A stretch of DNA of 64,000 nucleotides from RHKX01 sp046330415 (GTDB lineage Bacteria; Actinomycetota; Thermoleophilia; Solirubrobacterales; 70-9), in NCBI GenBank assembly GCA_046330415.1, contig JAXLSW010000015.1:90736-154735 (forward strand). The letters are read 5' to 3'. The position numbers were made by a program, and so were the translations under genes. Below, piece by piece: positions 53,511 through 61,567 of the stretch (position 1 is the stretch's first letter; every line of letters begins with the position of its first letter). Below the pieces are notes generated by a model that saw only the letters and a program-made list of their open reading frames with translations, had not been told where the DNA came from and did no database searches.

Positions 53511-54210
53511 GGGCGACTACATGCTGGTGGTCGGGGCCGGCAAGGTGGGCTGGAACCTGACCCGCGAGCTGATCGACAGCGGCCACGAGGTGACCCTGAT
53601 CGAGAGCGACCGCGAGCGCTACCTGACGGTCGAGCAGGAGCTCGAGCATCGCGTCCTCTACGGAGACGCGTCCGAGCTCTGGGTGCTCGAGCGCGCCGGG
53701 ATCAGCCGGGCTGCGATGGTCATCGCAGTCACCGGTGACGACGAGGACAACCTCCTCATCTGCCAGGTCGCCAAGGACAAGTACGGCGTCGAGCGGGTCA
53801 TCGCCCGCGTCAACAACCCGCGCAACCGCCAGCACTTCGAACTGCTCGGGGTCAAGCCCTACGTCTCGGCGACCGACCTGATCATGCGCCTCATCGAGCG
53901 CGAGGTTCCCCGCTACGGGCTCGTCCACCTGCTCGATCTCGCCGACGCGAAGATCGAGATCATCGATCTGCTGATCGGCGAGGAGGCGAGCGTGGTCGGC
54001 AAGCGGATCGACCAGCTCGAGATGCCGAAGGGCAGTCTGCTGATCAGCGTCGTCCGCGACGGAAGCGGCTTCGTGCCGACGGCTGACACGGTGCTCGAGG
54101 CCGGTGACGAGGTCCTGGCCGTCCTCGATCCGAGCGTCGAGGGCGAGCTGACCGCCTACCTCGGCCTTGACGGCAGCGAGGGCGGGTCGGTCAACCGCTC
54201 GCCGGACTGA
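53503..54210 (+). CDS. trkA: TrkA protein with TrkA-N and TrkA-C domains
   Basis: 235 aa. TrkA-N: MLVVGAGKVGWNLTRELIDSG, ESDRERYLTVEQELEHRVLYGDAS, MVIAVTGDDEDNLLICQVAK, RVIARVNNPRN. TrkA-C from about residue 145: KIEIIDLLIGEEASVVGKRIDQLEMPKGSLLISVVRDG ending GDEVLAVLDP. Cytoplasmic gating subunit for potassium transport. No TrkH/KtrB-type channel gene is in the window, so the adjacent APC-USP protein is the likeliest membrane partner. Confidence 0.92.
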   Translation: MAKGDYMLVVGAGKVGWNLTRELIDSGHEVTLIESDRERYLTVEQELEHRVLYGDASELWVLERAGISRAAMVIAVTGDDEDNLLICQVAKDKYGVERVIARVNNPRNRQHFELLGVKPYVSATDLIMRLIEREVPRYGLVHLLDLADAKIEIIDLLIGEEASVVGKRIDQLEMPKGSLLISVVRDGSGFVPTADTVLEAGDEVLAVLDPSVEGELTAYLGLDGSEGGSVNRSPD

Positions 54211-54252
54211 GCTCCGAGGTTTGCGGCGCCACTCCGCGGGAACGTGATCGCC

Positions 54253-55485
54253 ATGCCCGATCGCCAGGTCGACCACCTCCTGATCGGCGGTTTCGCCGCC
54301 GGCCGCTGCGCGGCGGAGCTGCGCAAGCACGACGCCGATGCGTCGATCCTGCTCGTCGGCCGCGAGGGCGAGCCTCCGTACGAGCGCCCGCCGCTGTCGA
54401 AGGAGTACCTGCGGGGCGAGGCCGAGCGCTCCGATGCCTACGTGAACGACTCCGGGTGGTACGAGGACAACGACGTCGAGCTGCTGACCGGCACGAGCGC
54501 GGTCGCGCTCGACGCGGGCGCGCGGACCGTGAAGCTGCAGAGCGGGGAGGAGGTCGGCTTCGGCAAGGCACTCCTCGCGACCGGCGCGATGGTCAACATC
54601 CTCCGCGTCGACGGCGCCCAGCTCGAGGGCATCCACTATCTGCGCGCGTTCGGGAACTCCGACTCGATCCGCCACGACGTCGCCGACGCCGAGCGCGTCG
54701 TGATCGTCGGCGGCAGCTACATCGGCGCCGAGGTCGCCGCCTCGCTGACCGAGATGGGGAAGGAGTGCACGATCCTGACGATGGAGGACGTCGCCCTCTC
54801 CGGCGGCTTCGGCGAGGAGGTCGGGCGTCACTTCCACGAGCTGCTCGAGTCCAGGGGCGTGACGATCCGGGGCGGGGAGACGCTGGCGGCCTTCGAGGGG
54901 GACGAGCGCGTCGAGCGGGTGCTCTCCGAGAGCGGACTCGAGCTCGAGTGCGAGGCGGTGATCGTCGGCGCCGGGGTCCGCCCTGACACGATGCTCGCCG
55001 GCAGGGCCGGGCTCGAGGTCGACGACGGGATCGTCTGCGATGCGGCGCTCGAGACCTCGGTCGAGGGGATCTTCGCCGCCGGCGACTGCTGCAACTACGA
55101 GAGCCGCATCCACGGCCGCAGGCTCCGGGTCGAGCACTGGGACGTCGCCTTCAACCAGGGTGCGCACGCCGCTCGCGCGATGCTGGGAGACAAGCGCCCC
55201 TACGAGGTCGTCCCTTACTTCTTCAGCGACCTGTCCGACTGGGCGTCGCTCGAATACGTCGGCCCGGCCGAGCGTTGGGACGAGGTCCTGTGGCGGGGTG
55301 GTCGCGAGAGCGGTGAGTTCTCCGCCTGGTACGTCGCCGACGATCGCGTCGCGGCGGCGCTCTCGGTCGGCCGCTCCGAGGATCTGCAGCACGCCCGGCG
55401 CCTGATCGCATCCGGCGCGGCGCTCGGGTCGGCGGGGCGGGCGGCGATCGCGGACCTCGAGGCCGACCTCGATCAGATCGCCTAG
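54253..55485 (+). CDS. FAD-dependent ferredoxin/rubredoxin reductase-like protein
   Basis: 410 aa from ATG 54253 (GTG 54244 possible). FAD site DHLLIGGFAAGRCAAELR (GG-x-x-AG variant), YERPPLSKEYLRGEA (conserved RPPLSK of this group), NAD site VVIVGGSYIGAEVAASL, and the second FAD motif GIFAAGDCCNYES. The C-terminal EHWDVAFNQGAHAARAMLG and DLSDWASLEYVGP resemble the reductase C-terminal domain of oxygenase-coupled ferredoxin reductases. Passes electrons from NAD(P)H to an iron-sulfur protein, here unidentified. CCNYE with two adjacent Cys is unusual. Confidence 0.87.
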   Translation: MPDRQVDHLLIGGFAAGRCAAELRKHDADASILLVGREGEPPYERPPLSKEYLRGEAERSDAYVNDSGWYEDNDVELLTGTSAVALDAGARTVKLQSGEEVGFGKALLATGAMVNILRVDGAQLEGIHYLRAFGNSDSIRHDVADAERVVIVGGSYIGAEVAASLTEMGKECTILTMEDVALSGGFGEEVGRHFHELLESRGVTIRGGETLAAFEGDERVERVLSESGLELECEAVIVGAGVRPDTMLAGRAGLEVDDGIVCDAALETSVEGIFAAGDCCNYESRIHGRRLRVEHWDVAFNQGAHAARAMLGDKRPYEVVPYFFSDLSDWASLEYVGPAERWDEVLWRGGRESGEFSAWYVADDRVAAALSVGRSEDLQHARRLIASGAALGSAGRAAIADLEADLDQIA

Positions 55486-55539
55486 ATCCCTGGATGATCT
55501 AACCTCAAGGCTCCGTCGCGCCCGAAAGCGACGCACCGG

Positions 55540-55610
55540 TGGGGACTGGTGTAACGGCAACACGCCTGCCTCTGGAGCAGGTATTCGGGGTTCGAATCCC
55601 TGGTCCCCAG
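55540..55610 (+). tRNA. tRNA-Gln (anticodon CTG)
   Basis: Folds as a full cloverleaf: acceptor TGGGGAC/GTCCCCA, anticodon arm CCTGC-CTCTGGA-GCAGG giving CTG, T-arm with loop TTCGAAT, discriminator G. The 3' CCA is not encoded. Located between the reductase gene and two 47-bp direct repeats. TAACCT at about 55500 could be part of its promoter. Confidence 0.97.
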
Positions 55611-55704
55611 TCTCATCCGACGTCGTACTTGAGGGGGCCGCCGCGTGGTGAGGTGCCGATGCTGAGGCACCGACTCTCGGGCCGTCCCCGCGATCCCGCA
55701 GCCG

Positions 55705-55834
55705 GTGGACCTCCGAAAGCGGTCGAGCTTCGACCGGAAACGGCGGTCGAGGGGGATGCGAGTGGCGATGGAGCGGAGCGTCGAGCAGTGGACCTCCGAA
55801 AGCGGTCGAGCTTCGACCGGAAACGGCGGTCGAG
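55705..55834. repeat. Two 47-bp direct repeats downstream of tRNA-Gln
   Basis: Bases 55705-55751 and 55788-55834 are identical by eye (offset 83). Each contains the near-palindrome GGTCGAgctTCGACC and a second CGGTCGAG. The stretch 55611-55925 has no credible gene; open frames through it exist only because it lacks stops. Confidence 0.8.
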
Positions 55835-55925
55835 ACGAGATCGGGGGAGCGGGGCACGCCCCCGCCGAGCGGACTGGTCGAGCCCTCCGGTCGGTGAATT
55901 GCAGCGCGATCTCCGGCTCGGGGTC

Positions 55926-55931
55926 TAATCT
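55926..55931 (+). promoter_or_regulatory. -10 hexamer TAATCT for the lipoprotein gene
   Basis: Ends 7 nt before ATG 55939 and supports that start over the frame opening at 55705. Confidence 0.45.
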
Positions 55932-55938
55932 GACCCCG

Positions 55939-56664
55939 ATGCGGGAATTCGGCTCATCCATCCGCAGAGGCGTCGCCGCCGCGGCCGCGACCGTCGCCTG
56001 CGCCGTTGCGCTCGGCGCCTGCGGCGACGACGACGCGCCAATCGAGCCGATCGAGAGCACGACGACGACGTCGAGCGTCGATACGTCATCGCAGAGTGGC
56101 TTCATCTCCAGCGCCGACCCGATCTGCGAGGAGGCGAACACCGCGATCGCCAACCTGGGCGACGACTCGACCGCGATCTCGCAGGAACGTTCGATCACTG
56201 AGGGACTGAAGAGCGACCTCGAGGCGCTCGGTGATCCGGAGGACCCCGACGGCTCGCTCGCCGACTACTACTCGGCCCTCGACGACCAGATCCGGATCCT
56301 CAAGCAGCAGGAGACCGCCTCCAGCGAGGGCGACACGACCACGATCACATCGCTCGGGACCGAGCTCGAGGCCGCCCGCACCGACGCCTCGACGGCGGCC
56401 GGGCTCTACGGCTTCAGCGAGTGCGGCGGCACCGGCGAGGAGCTTCCCGACGATGGCGATACGACGAGCTCCGAGCCCGGCGTGACGACCACGACCCCCG
56501 TGCCGGTGACCCCGACGCCGACGACGACGACGCCCGCCCCGGTCACCCCGACGCCCACGCCTCCCGACACCGGCGGGGGCACGCCCGTCACCCCGACGCC
56601 GACCCCGACCCCGCCTGACACGGGCGGCGGGGGTACCGGCAGCGGCGGTGTCGGCGTCGGCTGA
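55939..56664 (+). CDS. Secreted lipoprotein with Thr/Pro-rich C-terminus
   Basis: 241 aa. Signal peptide (IRRGVAAAAATVACAVALGAC) with lipobox LGAC. Mature domain is helical (DPICEEANTAIANLGDD ... LADYYSALDDQIRILKQQE ... GLYGFSECGG) with two Cys that could pair. The last 80 residues are low-complexity Thr/Pro/Gly repeats (VTPTPTTTTPAPVTPTPTPP), a likely cell-wall-spanning stalk. Anchored outside; function unknown. Its stop codon abuts the stop of the convergent ABC gene with no base between. Confidence 0.75.
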   Translation: MREFGSSIRRGVAAAAATVACAVALGACGDDDAPIEPIESTTTTSSVDTSSQSGFISSADPICEEANTAIANLGDDSTAISQERSITEGLKSDLEALGDPEDPDGSLADYYSALDDQIRILKQQETASSEGDTTTITSLGTELEAARTDASTAAGLYGFSECGGTGEELPDDGDTTSSEPGVTTTTPVPVTPTPTTTTPAPVTPTPTPPDTGGGTPVTPTPTPTPPDTGGGGTGSGGVGVG

Positions 56665-58569
56665 TCAGGCAGCCGAGCCCGTACCCGCCCAGGTGCCGTA
56701 CAGGCGCGCGTAGGCGCCGCCGGCTGCGAGCAGCTCCTCGTGGGTGCCGCTCTCGGCGATCCGCCCCTGCTCGAGGACGACGATCCGCGCCGCCCGCCTG
56801 ATCGTCGTCAGGCGATGGGCGATGACGACGGCCGTGCGCCCGGCCAGCAGGCGCTCGAGCCCGCGTTCGATCAGGCGCTCGGTCCGCACGTCGACGTTGG
56901 AGGTCGCCTCGTCGAGGATCAGGATCCGCGGTTCGGCAAGGAGCGCCCGGGCGAAGGCGACGATCTGCCGCTGCCCGGCCGAGAGCTGCGAGCCGCGCTC
57001 GCCGACCTCGGTGTCGACCCCCTCCGGCATCGAAGCGAGCATCGCCGCGCCACCGACGGCCTCGAGCGCCTCGGTGATCTCCTCGGGCGCAGCGCCCGGC
57101 CTGCCGAAGGCAACGTTGTCGGCGATCGTGCCGCTGAACAGGAAGCCCTCCTGCGGCACGATCCCCAGCTGGCTGCGGAGGGCTCCGGAGTCGAGGTCGC
57201 GGACGTCGATGCCGTCGACGAGGATCCGCCCCCGCTGCGGGTCGTAGAAGCGCGCGATCAGCTTCGCCAGCGTCGACTTGCCGGCGCCCGTCTCGCCGAC
57301 CAGGGCGACCGTCTGCCCCGGCAGCACGTGCAGGTCGATGTCGCTGAGCGCCCAGCCGGCCGGGACCTCATCGGCGCCGGACTCCGGGTGGTTGCCGTTG
57401 GATTCGACGACGCTGAGCCGGGCCCCGGCAGCCTTGCCGAGTCGGTTGTCCTCGGCGTAGGAGAACCAGACGCCGTCGAGCTCGATCTCGCCGCGGATCT
57501 CCCCGGGCCGGATGGCGTCGGCGCGGTCGACGGTGTCGGGCTCGGTGTCGAGCAGGTCGAAGATCTTGTCCAGGGCCGCCATGCCCTGCTGGTAGGTGGT
57601 GTAGAGCTGGCTGATCTGCTGAATCGGGTCGAAGAACTGCTGCAGGTAGCCGACGAACGCGATCAGCACGCCGATCTCGATGTTCCCGTCGAGCACCTGG
57701 TAGCCGCCGAAGATGAGGATCGCCGCGGTTCCGATCGCCGACAGCAGCTCGACCGCCGGGAAGTAGGAGGCGTTGAGGTAGACGGTCCGCATGTTGACCG
57801 CCCGGTTCTCCTCGTTGAGCAACGCCATCTCGTCGATGTGGCGGCCCTCCTGCCCGAAGGAGCGGACGACGCGTACGCCGGTGAGCGACTCCTGCAGGTA
57901 GGCGGTGATCTCGGCGATCTTCTCGCGGGTGAGCCGGTAGGCGCTGGCGCTCGCGATCCGGAAGATGACGCTGCCGATCGCGAGGATGGGGAAGGTCGCG
58001 AACGTGACCAAGGCGAGGACGGGGTCGATCGCGAGCAGGATCACGACGACGCCGATCAGGGTCAGGGTGCTCGAGAACATGGTCACGATGCCGTCGGTGA
58101 CGAGCGTGTCGAGCGCCTGCACGTCGTTGGTCATCCGCGAGATCAGGACGCCGGGGCGGTTGCGGGTGTAGAAGCCGATCGACATCGCCTGCAGGTGCGT
58201 GTAGATCCGCTCGCGCAGGTCCTGAAGCGCCCGCTGGCCGACCCAGCCGACCAGGTAGGTCTGCACGTACGTCGCTCCCCAGTTGATCGCCGCCGACGCG
58301 AGGAAGGCGAGGACGATCAGGGTCAGCACCTCCGAGTCGCCAGGCGTGATGCCCTTGTCGACGGCGAGGCCGGCGAGGTATGGAGGGGCGAGAGCCGTGG
58401 CGGTCGCGATCAGCAGCGCGACCATCATCAGGGCGACGCGGCCGCGGTAGGGGCGCAGCAGGCTGAGCAGCCAGCGGAGCTTGCGCCCGCGGTCGTCATC
58501 GCCGCGGATCAGTCGCCACAGCGCCTTGACCATCTCCCAGAAGTCACCGATGCCAGGCCGGTCGTTCAC
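56665..58569 (-). CDS. ABC exporter subunit with canonical ATPase site (heterodimer partner 2)
   Basis: 634 aa from GTG 58569, overlapping the stop of the upstream ABC gene. Six-helix exporter domain (about 45-340), a roughly 50-residue insertion before the ATPase core, then Walker A GETGAGKSTLAKLIARFYDP, signature SAGQRQIVAFARALLAEP and Walker B ILILDEATSNVD with the catalytic Glu (codon near 56908-56910), and the H-loop VVIAHRLTTI. The signature reads LSAGQ instead of LSGGQ. In heterodimeric exporters the degenerate site uses exactly such an altered signature opposite the partner's altered Walker B. Substrate likely drugs or lipids. Confidence 0.9.
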   Translation of the reverse strand: MNDRPGIGDFWEMVKALWRLIRGDDDRGRKLRWLLSLLRPYRGRVALMMVALLIATATALAPPYLAGLAVDKGITPGDSEVLTLIVLAFLASAAINWGATYVQTYLVGWVGQRALQDLRERIYTHLQAMSIGFYTRNRPGVLISRMTNDVQALDTLVTDGIVTMFSSTLTLIGVVVILLAIDPVLALVTFATFPILAIGSVIFRIASASAYRLTREKIAEITAYLQESLTGVRVVRSFGQEGRHIDEMALLNEENRAVNMRTVYLNASYFPAVELLSAIGTAAILIFGGYQVLDGNIEIGVLIAFVGYLQQFFDPIQQISQLYTTYQQGMAALDKIFDLLDTEPDTVDRADAIRPGEIRGEIELDGVWFSYAEDNRLGKAAGARLSVVESNGNHPESGADEVPAGWALSDIDLHVLPGQTVALVGETGAGKSTLAKLIARFYDPQRGRILVDGIDVRDLDSGALRSQLGIVPQEGFLFSGTIADNVAFGRPGAAPEEITEALEAVGGAAMLASMPEGVDTEVGERGSQLSAGQRQIVAFARALLAEPRILILDEATSNVDVRTERLIERGLERLLAGRTAVVIAHRLTTIRRAARIVVLEQGRIAESGTHEELLAAGGAYARLYGTWAGTGSAA

Positions 58570-60335
58570 AGGCGCGCCACCTCCTCGCGCTCCTCGAGAT
58601 CGCGCTGCAGGAAGCAGCGGTCCTCGAGCCCGAAGTCGGCGATCTCGCGGTAGAGCGGGCAACGCTCGAGCAGCTCCTCGTGAGTGCCCCTGTCGACGAG
58701 CCGGCCCTCGTCGAGGACGACGATCTCGTCGGCGAGCGAGATCGTCGAGAGCCGGTGGGCGACGATGAACGTCGTGCGGCCGGCCAGCGCCTCGTCGAGG
58801 CCACGGCGGATCTCCGCCTCGGTGCGCGCGTCGACTGAGGAGGTGGCGTCGTCGAGGATCAGGATCCGCGGGTCCGCGAGCAGCGCCCGGGCGATCGCGA
58901 TCCGTTGGCGTTGCCCGCCAGACAGCGTCAGCCCGCGCTCGCCGACCATCGTCTCGTAGCCCTCGGGGAGCGCCTCGATGAAGCCTGCCGCCTGAGCGCG
59001 GCGAGCGGCCAGCTCGACCTCCTCGCGCGTCGCGTCCGGCTTCGCGTAGGAGATGTTCTCGGCGACGGTGGCGCTGAACAGGAAGGAGTCGTCGGCGACG
59101 AAGGCGATCTGGGAGCGCAGCGATGACAGTCGCACGTCGCGGAGGTCGACGCCGTCGATCCTCACGCTGCCCTTCGAGGGGTCGTAGAGGCGAGCGAGCA
59201 GGGCGACGAGGCTGGTCTTCCCGGATGCGGTCGGACCGACGAGGGCGACGACCTTGCCGGCCTCGACCTCGAGGTCGATGTCGCTGAGGGCCTCCTCGGT
59301 GCCTCCGTAGTCGAGCGATACGCCGTCGAGGAGCACGTGGCCCTTGCCCGCCGGCAGCGGGACGGCGTCCGGCGCGGAGGCGATCTCGGGCTGGCGGTCG
59401 AGGACCTCGAAGAGGCGGTTGCCGGACGCGATCGCGCGCTGCGACATGCCCAGCGCGGTGCCGAGCATCCGCATCGGACCGATCAGCATCACCAGGTAGA
59501 TGTAGAAGGCCGAGAAGTCGCCGAGGCTCATCGAGCCGTTGATGACCTGGTTGCCGCCGACGAGGAGGACCACGGCGAGGCCGAGGTTGGGGAGGAAGGC
59601 GATCAACGGCGTGTAGAAGGCGCGGATCCGGGTCGAGGTCACGTTCTGCTCGAACACCCGCGAGACGGCGCGGCGGAAGCGCTCGAGCATGTGGCGTTCG
59701 CGCGCGAACGCCTTGACGACGCGGACGCCGGAGACCGACTCCTCGGCCTCCACCGTGAGCTCGGCGATCCGCTGCTGCACCTCCTGCAGGGCAGGTCGCG
59801 AGTAGCGGTTGAAGCGCATCGCGGTGACGACGACGATCGGCACCGGCAGCAGCGCCAGCAGCGCCAGCCCCGGCTGCAGGTAGATCATCACGCCGCCGGC
59901 GAGCACCAGCGTCAGCGCGCTCTGAGTGATGAAGATCAGGCCATAGCCGAGGAAGAAGCGGATCGACTGCAGGTCGACCGTCGCCCGCGACATCAGCTGG
60001 CCGGTCTGCTGGGCGTCGAAGAAACCGAGCTCGAGCGACTGCAGGTGCTCGTAGATCCGCGACCGCAGGTCGAACTCGACCGCGAGGGAGACCTTGCCGG
60101 CGATGATGCGCCGCGCCGCGGTCAGGCCGAGGCGCAGCAGGCCCGCGGCGACGATCGTCAGGGCGAGGGGGACCAGGTGGGATCGCTCGCCGTCCTGGAT
60201 CGCGTCGATCACCGCGCCGACGAGCCAGGGGATCAGCACCGTGAAGCCCATCGCCAGCGAGGCGAGGACGATCGAGAGGATGTTCTGTCCCCGGTAGGGG
60301 CGCAGGAACGTGAGCAGACGCCTGAAGGTGATCAC
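58566..60335 (-). CDS. ABC exporter subunit with degenerate ATPase site (heterodimer partner 1)
   Basis: 589 aa from GTG 60335 (TTG 60353 would add six residues and overlap the probable -10 box). Exporter helices about 10-300 (FRRLLTFLRPYRGQNILSIV), Walker A GPTASGKTSLVALLARLYDP, canonical signature LSGGQRQRIAIARALLADP and H-loop FIVAHRLSTI. Walker B ends ILILDDATSSVD: Asp replaces the catalytic Glu (codon near 58848-58850), as in the degenerate subunits of BmrCD or TM287/288-type exporters. First gene of the pair. Confidence 0.9.
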   Translation of the reverse strand: MITFRRLLTFLRPYRGQNILSIVLASLAMGFTVLIPWLVGAVIDAIQDGERSHLVPLALTIVAAGLLRLGLTAARRIIAGKVSLAVEFDLRSRIYEHLQSLELGFFDAQQTGQLMSRATVDLQSIRFFLGYGLIFITQSALTLVLAGGVMIYLQPGLALLALLPVPIVVVTAMRFNRYSRPALQEVQQRIAELTVEAEESVSGVRVVKAFARERHMLERFRRAVSRVFEQNVTSTRIRAFYTPLIAFLPNLGLAVVLLVGGNQVINGSMSLGDFSAFYIYLVMLIGPMRMLGTALGMSQRAIASGNRLFEVLDRQPEIASAPDAVPLPAGKGHVLLDGVSLDYGGTEEALSDIDLEVEAGKVVALVGPTASGKTSLVALLARLYDPSKGSVRIDGVDLRDVRLSSLRSQIAFVADDSFLFSATVAENISYAKPDATREEVELAARRAQAAGFIEALPEGYETMVGERGLTLSGGQRQRIAIARALLADPRILILDDATSSVDARTEAEIRRGLDEALAGRTTFIVAHRLSTISLADEIVVLDEGRLVDRGTHEELLERCPLYREIADFGLEDRCFLQRDLEEREEVARL

Positions 60336-60344
60336 GACCGTCTC

Positions 60345-60350
60345 ACTATA
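60345..60350 (-). promoter_or_regulatory. -10 hexamer TATAGT for the ABC exporter operon
   Basis: Minus-strand TATAGT ends 9 nt before GTG 60335 and overlaps a dyad (60348-60363). Confidence 0.5.
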
Positions 60351-60363
60351 CAAAGTGAAGTAT
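60348..60363. promoter_or_regulatory. Probable repressor operator, ATAC-N8-GTAT
   Basis: An AT-rich dyad in otherwise GC-rich DNA, overlapping the exporter -10 box. Four-base arms with an 8-base spacer fit the spacing of PadR-type operators that control ABC exporters. No PadR gene lies in the window. Confidence 0.45.
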
Positions 60364-60410
60364 TAGCCGCCTGAGCGGTCGCGCGCGGGCTGCCGGTGGG
60401 TTGTGCGGCA

Positions 60411-60416
60411 TAGACT
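60411..60416 (+). promoter_or_regulatory. -10 hexamer TAGACT for the 62-aa protein
   Basis: Ends 6 nt before GTG 60423; divergent from the exporter promoter. Confidence 0.4.
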
Positions 60417-60422
60417 CGCCGC

Positions 60423-60611
60423 GTGAGCGAGAAGCGCTTCGGACTCTGCGATTCCTGCGTCCATCAGCGCGTCGTCGGCAACACGCGCGGTTCGACGTTC
60501 TCTCTCTGCGGGCGGGCCAAGATCGATTCCTCCTTCCCGAAGTACCCGCGGATGCCGGTGCTCGAATGCCGCGGCTGGGAGCGCCGCGCCGAGGGCGGCG
60601 GGGCCGGCTGA
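60423..60611 (+). CDS. Small four-cysteine protein (62 aa)
   Basis: GTG 60423. Cys residues at 9, 12, 29 and 49 (GLCDSCVHQR, FSLCGRAK, LECRGWE) with conserved-looking Arg/Trp around them suggest a zinc ribbon or a small Fe-S site. No membrane segment. The -10 hexamer and coding-type base use support it. Family name unknown to me. Divergent from the exporter operon and convergent with the RhtA-like gene. Confidence 0.65.
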   Translation: MSEKRFGLCDSCVHQRVVGNTRGSTFSLCGRAKIDSSFPKYPRMPVLECRGWERRAEGGGAG

Positions 60612-60617
60612 ATGCGC

Positions 60618-61508
60618 TCAGGCCTCGAGTGTTGGGTGCTCCGGCGAGGAGCGCAGCGCTCCCGCGCTGGCGATCACCACGAGCGCGATCGCCAGCAGCT
60701 CCCGCCCGGCGAGCGCCTGCCCGAGCGCAATCGTCCCGATCAGCGCCGCGGCTGCGGGCTCGAGGCTGAGCAGCACGCCGACGACGTTCTCGGGCAGCCG
60801 CCGCAGCGCCTCGAGCTCGAGCACGTAGGGGATGGCGGAGGAGAGCATCGCCACCGCGAATCCGGTGGCAAGCGCCGCGGGCTCGACGAGGCCGGTCCCG
60901 CCGTCGAGGATCCCGATCGGGATCAGGATGACGGTGGCGATCACCATGGCCACCGAGAGCCCGCCGACGCCGGCGGGACCGCGGCCGACCCTGGCGGCGA
61001 GCAGGATGTAGGAGGCCCACATCGAGCCGGCGAAGAGGGCGAACGCGACACCCGCGGGGTCGAGCCCGTCACCGATGTCGGGGGCGAAGAGGAGGATCCC
61101 GCACGCCGCGATCAGCGCCCAGAGGACGTCGGCGCGCGAGCGCGAGCCGAGCAGCGCGACCGCCAGGGGTCCGGTGAACTCCAGCGTCACCGCGATCCCG
61201 AGCGGCAGCCGATGGAGCGCCTCGTAGAAGGAGAGGTTCATCAGGGCCAGGACGACGCCGTAGAGCGCGATGACCCGCAGCGTCTCCCGGTTGAGCGCCG
61301 CGCGGGCGGGGCGCCAGATAGCGATCAGCACGGCGCCGGCGAACAGCGTCCGCAGGAACACCGCACCGCCGGGTCCGAGGTCGTCGAAGACGGTCGTCAC
61401 CAGGGCCGAGCCGAGCTGGACCGAGAGGATCCCGCCGAGGACCATCGCGACGGCGGGCAGGTGGCCGTCCCTGGGTGCTCCCTGCTCGGTGGCGGGCGAC
61501 GCGGGCAT
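60618..61508 (-). CDS. EamA/DMT exporter, RhtA-like
   Basis: 296 aa, ten hydrophobic helices in two EamA repeats. ALVTTVFDDLGPGGAVFLRTLFAG, NLSFYEALHRLPLGIAVTLEFTGPLAVAL and the second-half copy LSSAIPYVLELEALRRLPENVVGVLLSLEPAAAALIG are typical of the threonine/homoserine exporter RhtA group. Exports amino acids or related metabolites; exact substrate not decidable. Begins 60 nt from the divergent YihY gene. Confidence 0.88.
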   Translation of the reverse strand: MPASPATEQGAPRDGHLPAVAMVLGGILSVQLGSALVTTVFDDLGPGGAVFLRTLFAGAVLIAIWRPARAALNRETLRVIALYGVVLALMNLSFYEALHRLPLGIAVTLEFTGPLAVALLGSRSRADVLWALIAACGILLFAPDIGDGLDPAGVAFALFAGSMWASYILLAARVGRGPAGVGGLSVAMVIATVILIPIGILDGGTGLVEPAALATGFAVAMLSSAIPYVLELEALRRLPENVVGVLLSLEPAAAALIGTIALGQALAGRELLAIALVVIASAGALRSSPEHPTLEA

Positions 61509-61567
61509 CGGCCCATGATGGTGAAGGGGCCGAGGTTCGGCCGTCCGCCTGCGGGTACCGCAGCGTC

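Noticed and set aside
55540..55834. Attachment site or genomic island at tRNA-Gln
   Set aside because: The downstream repeats do not match the tRNA 3' end, and no integrase or foreign-looking genes follow.
53338..55857. A long minus-strand open frame opposite the trkA and reductase genes and across the tRNA
   Set aside because: Runs through a tRNA gene and three convincing plus-strand genes; no domain visible.
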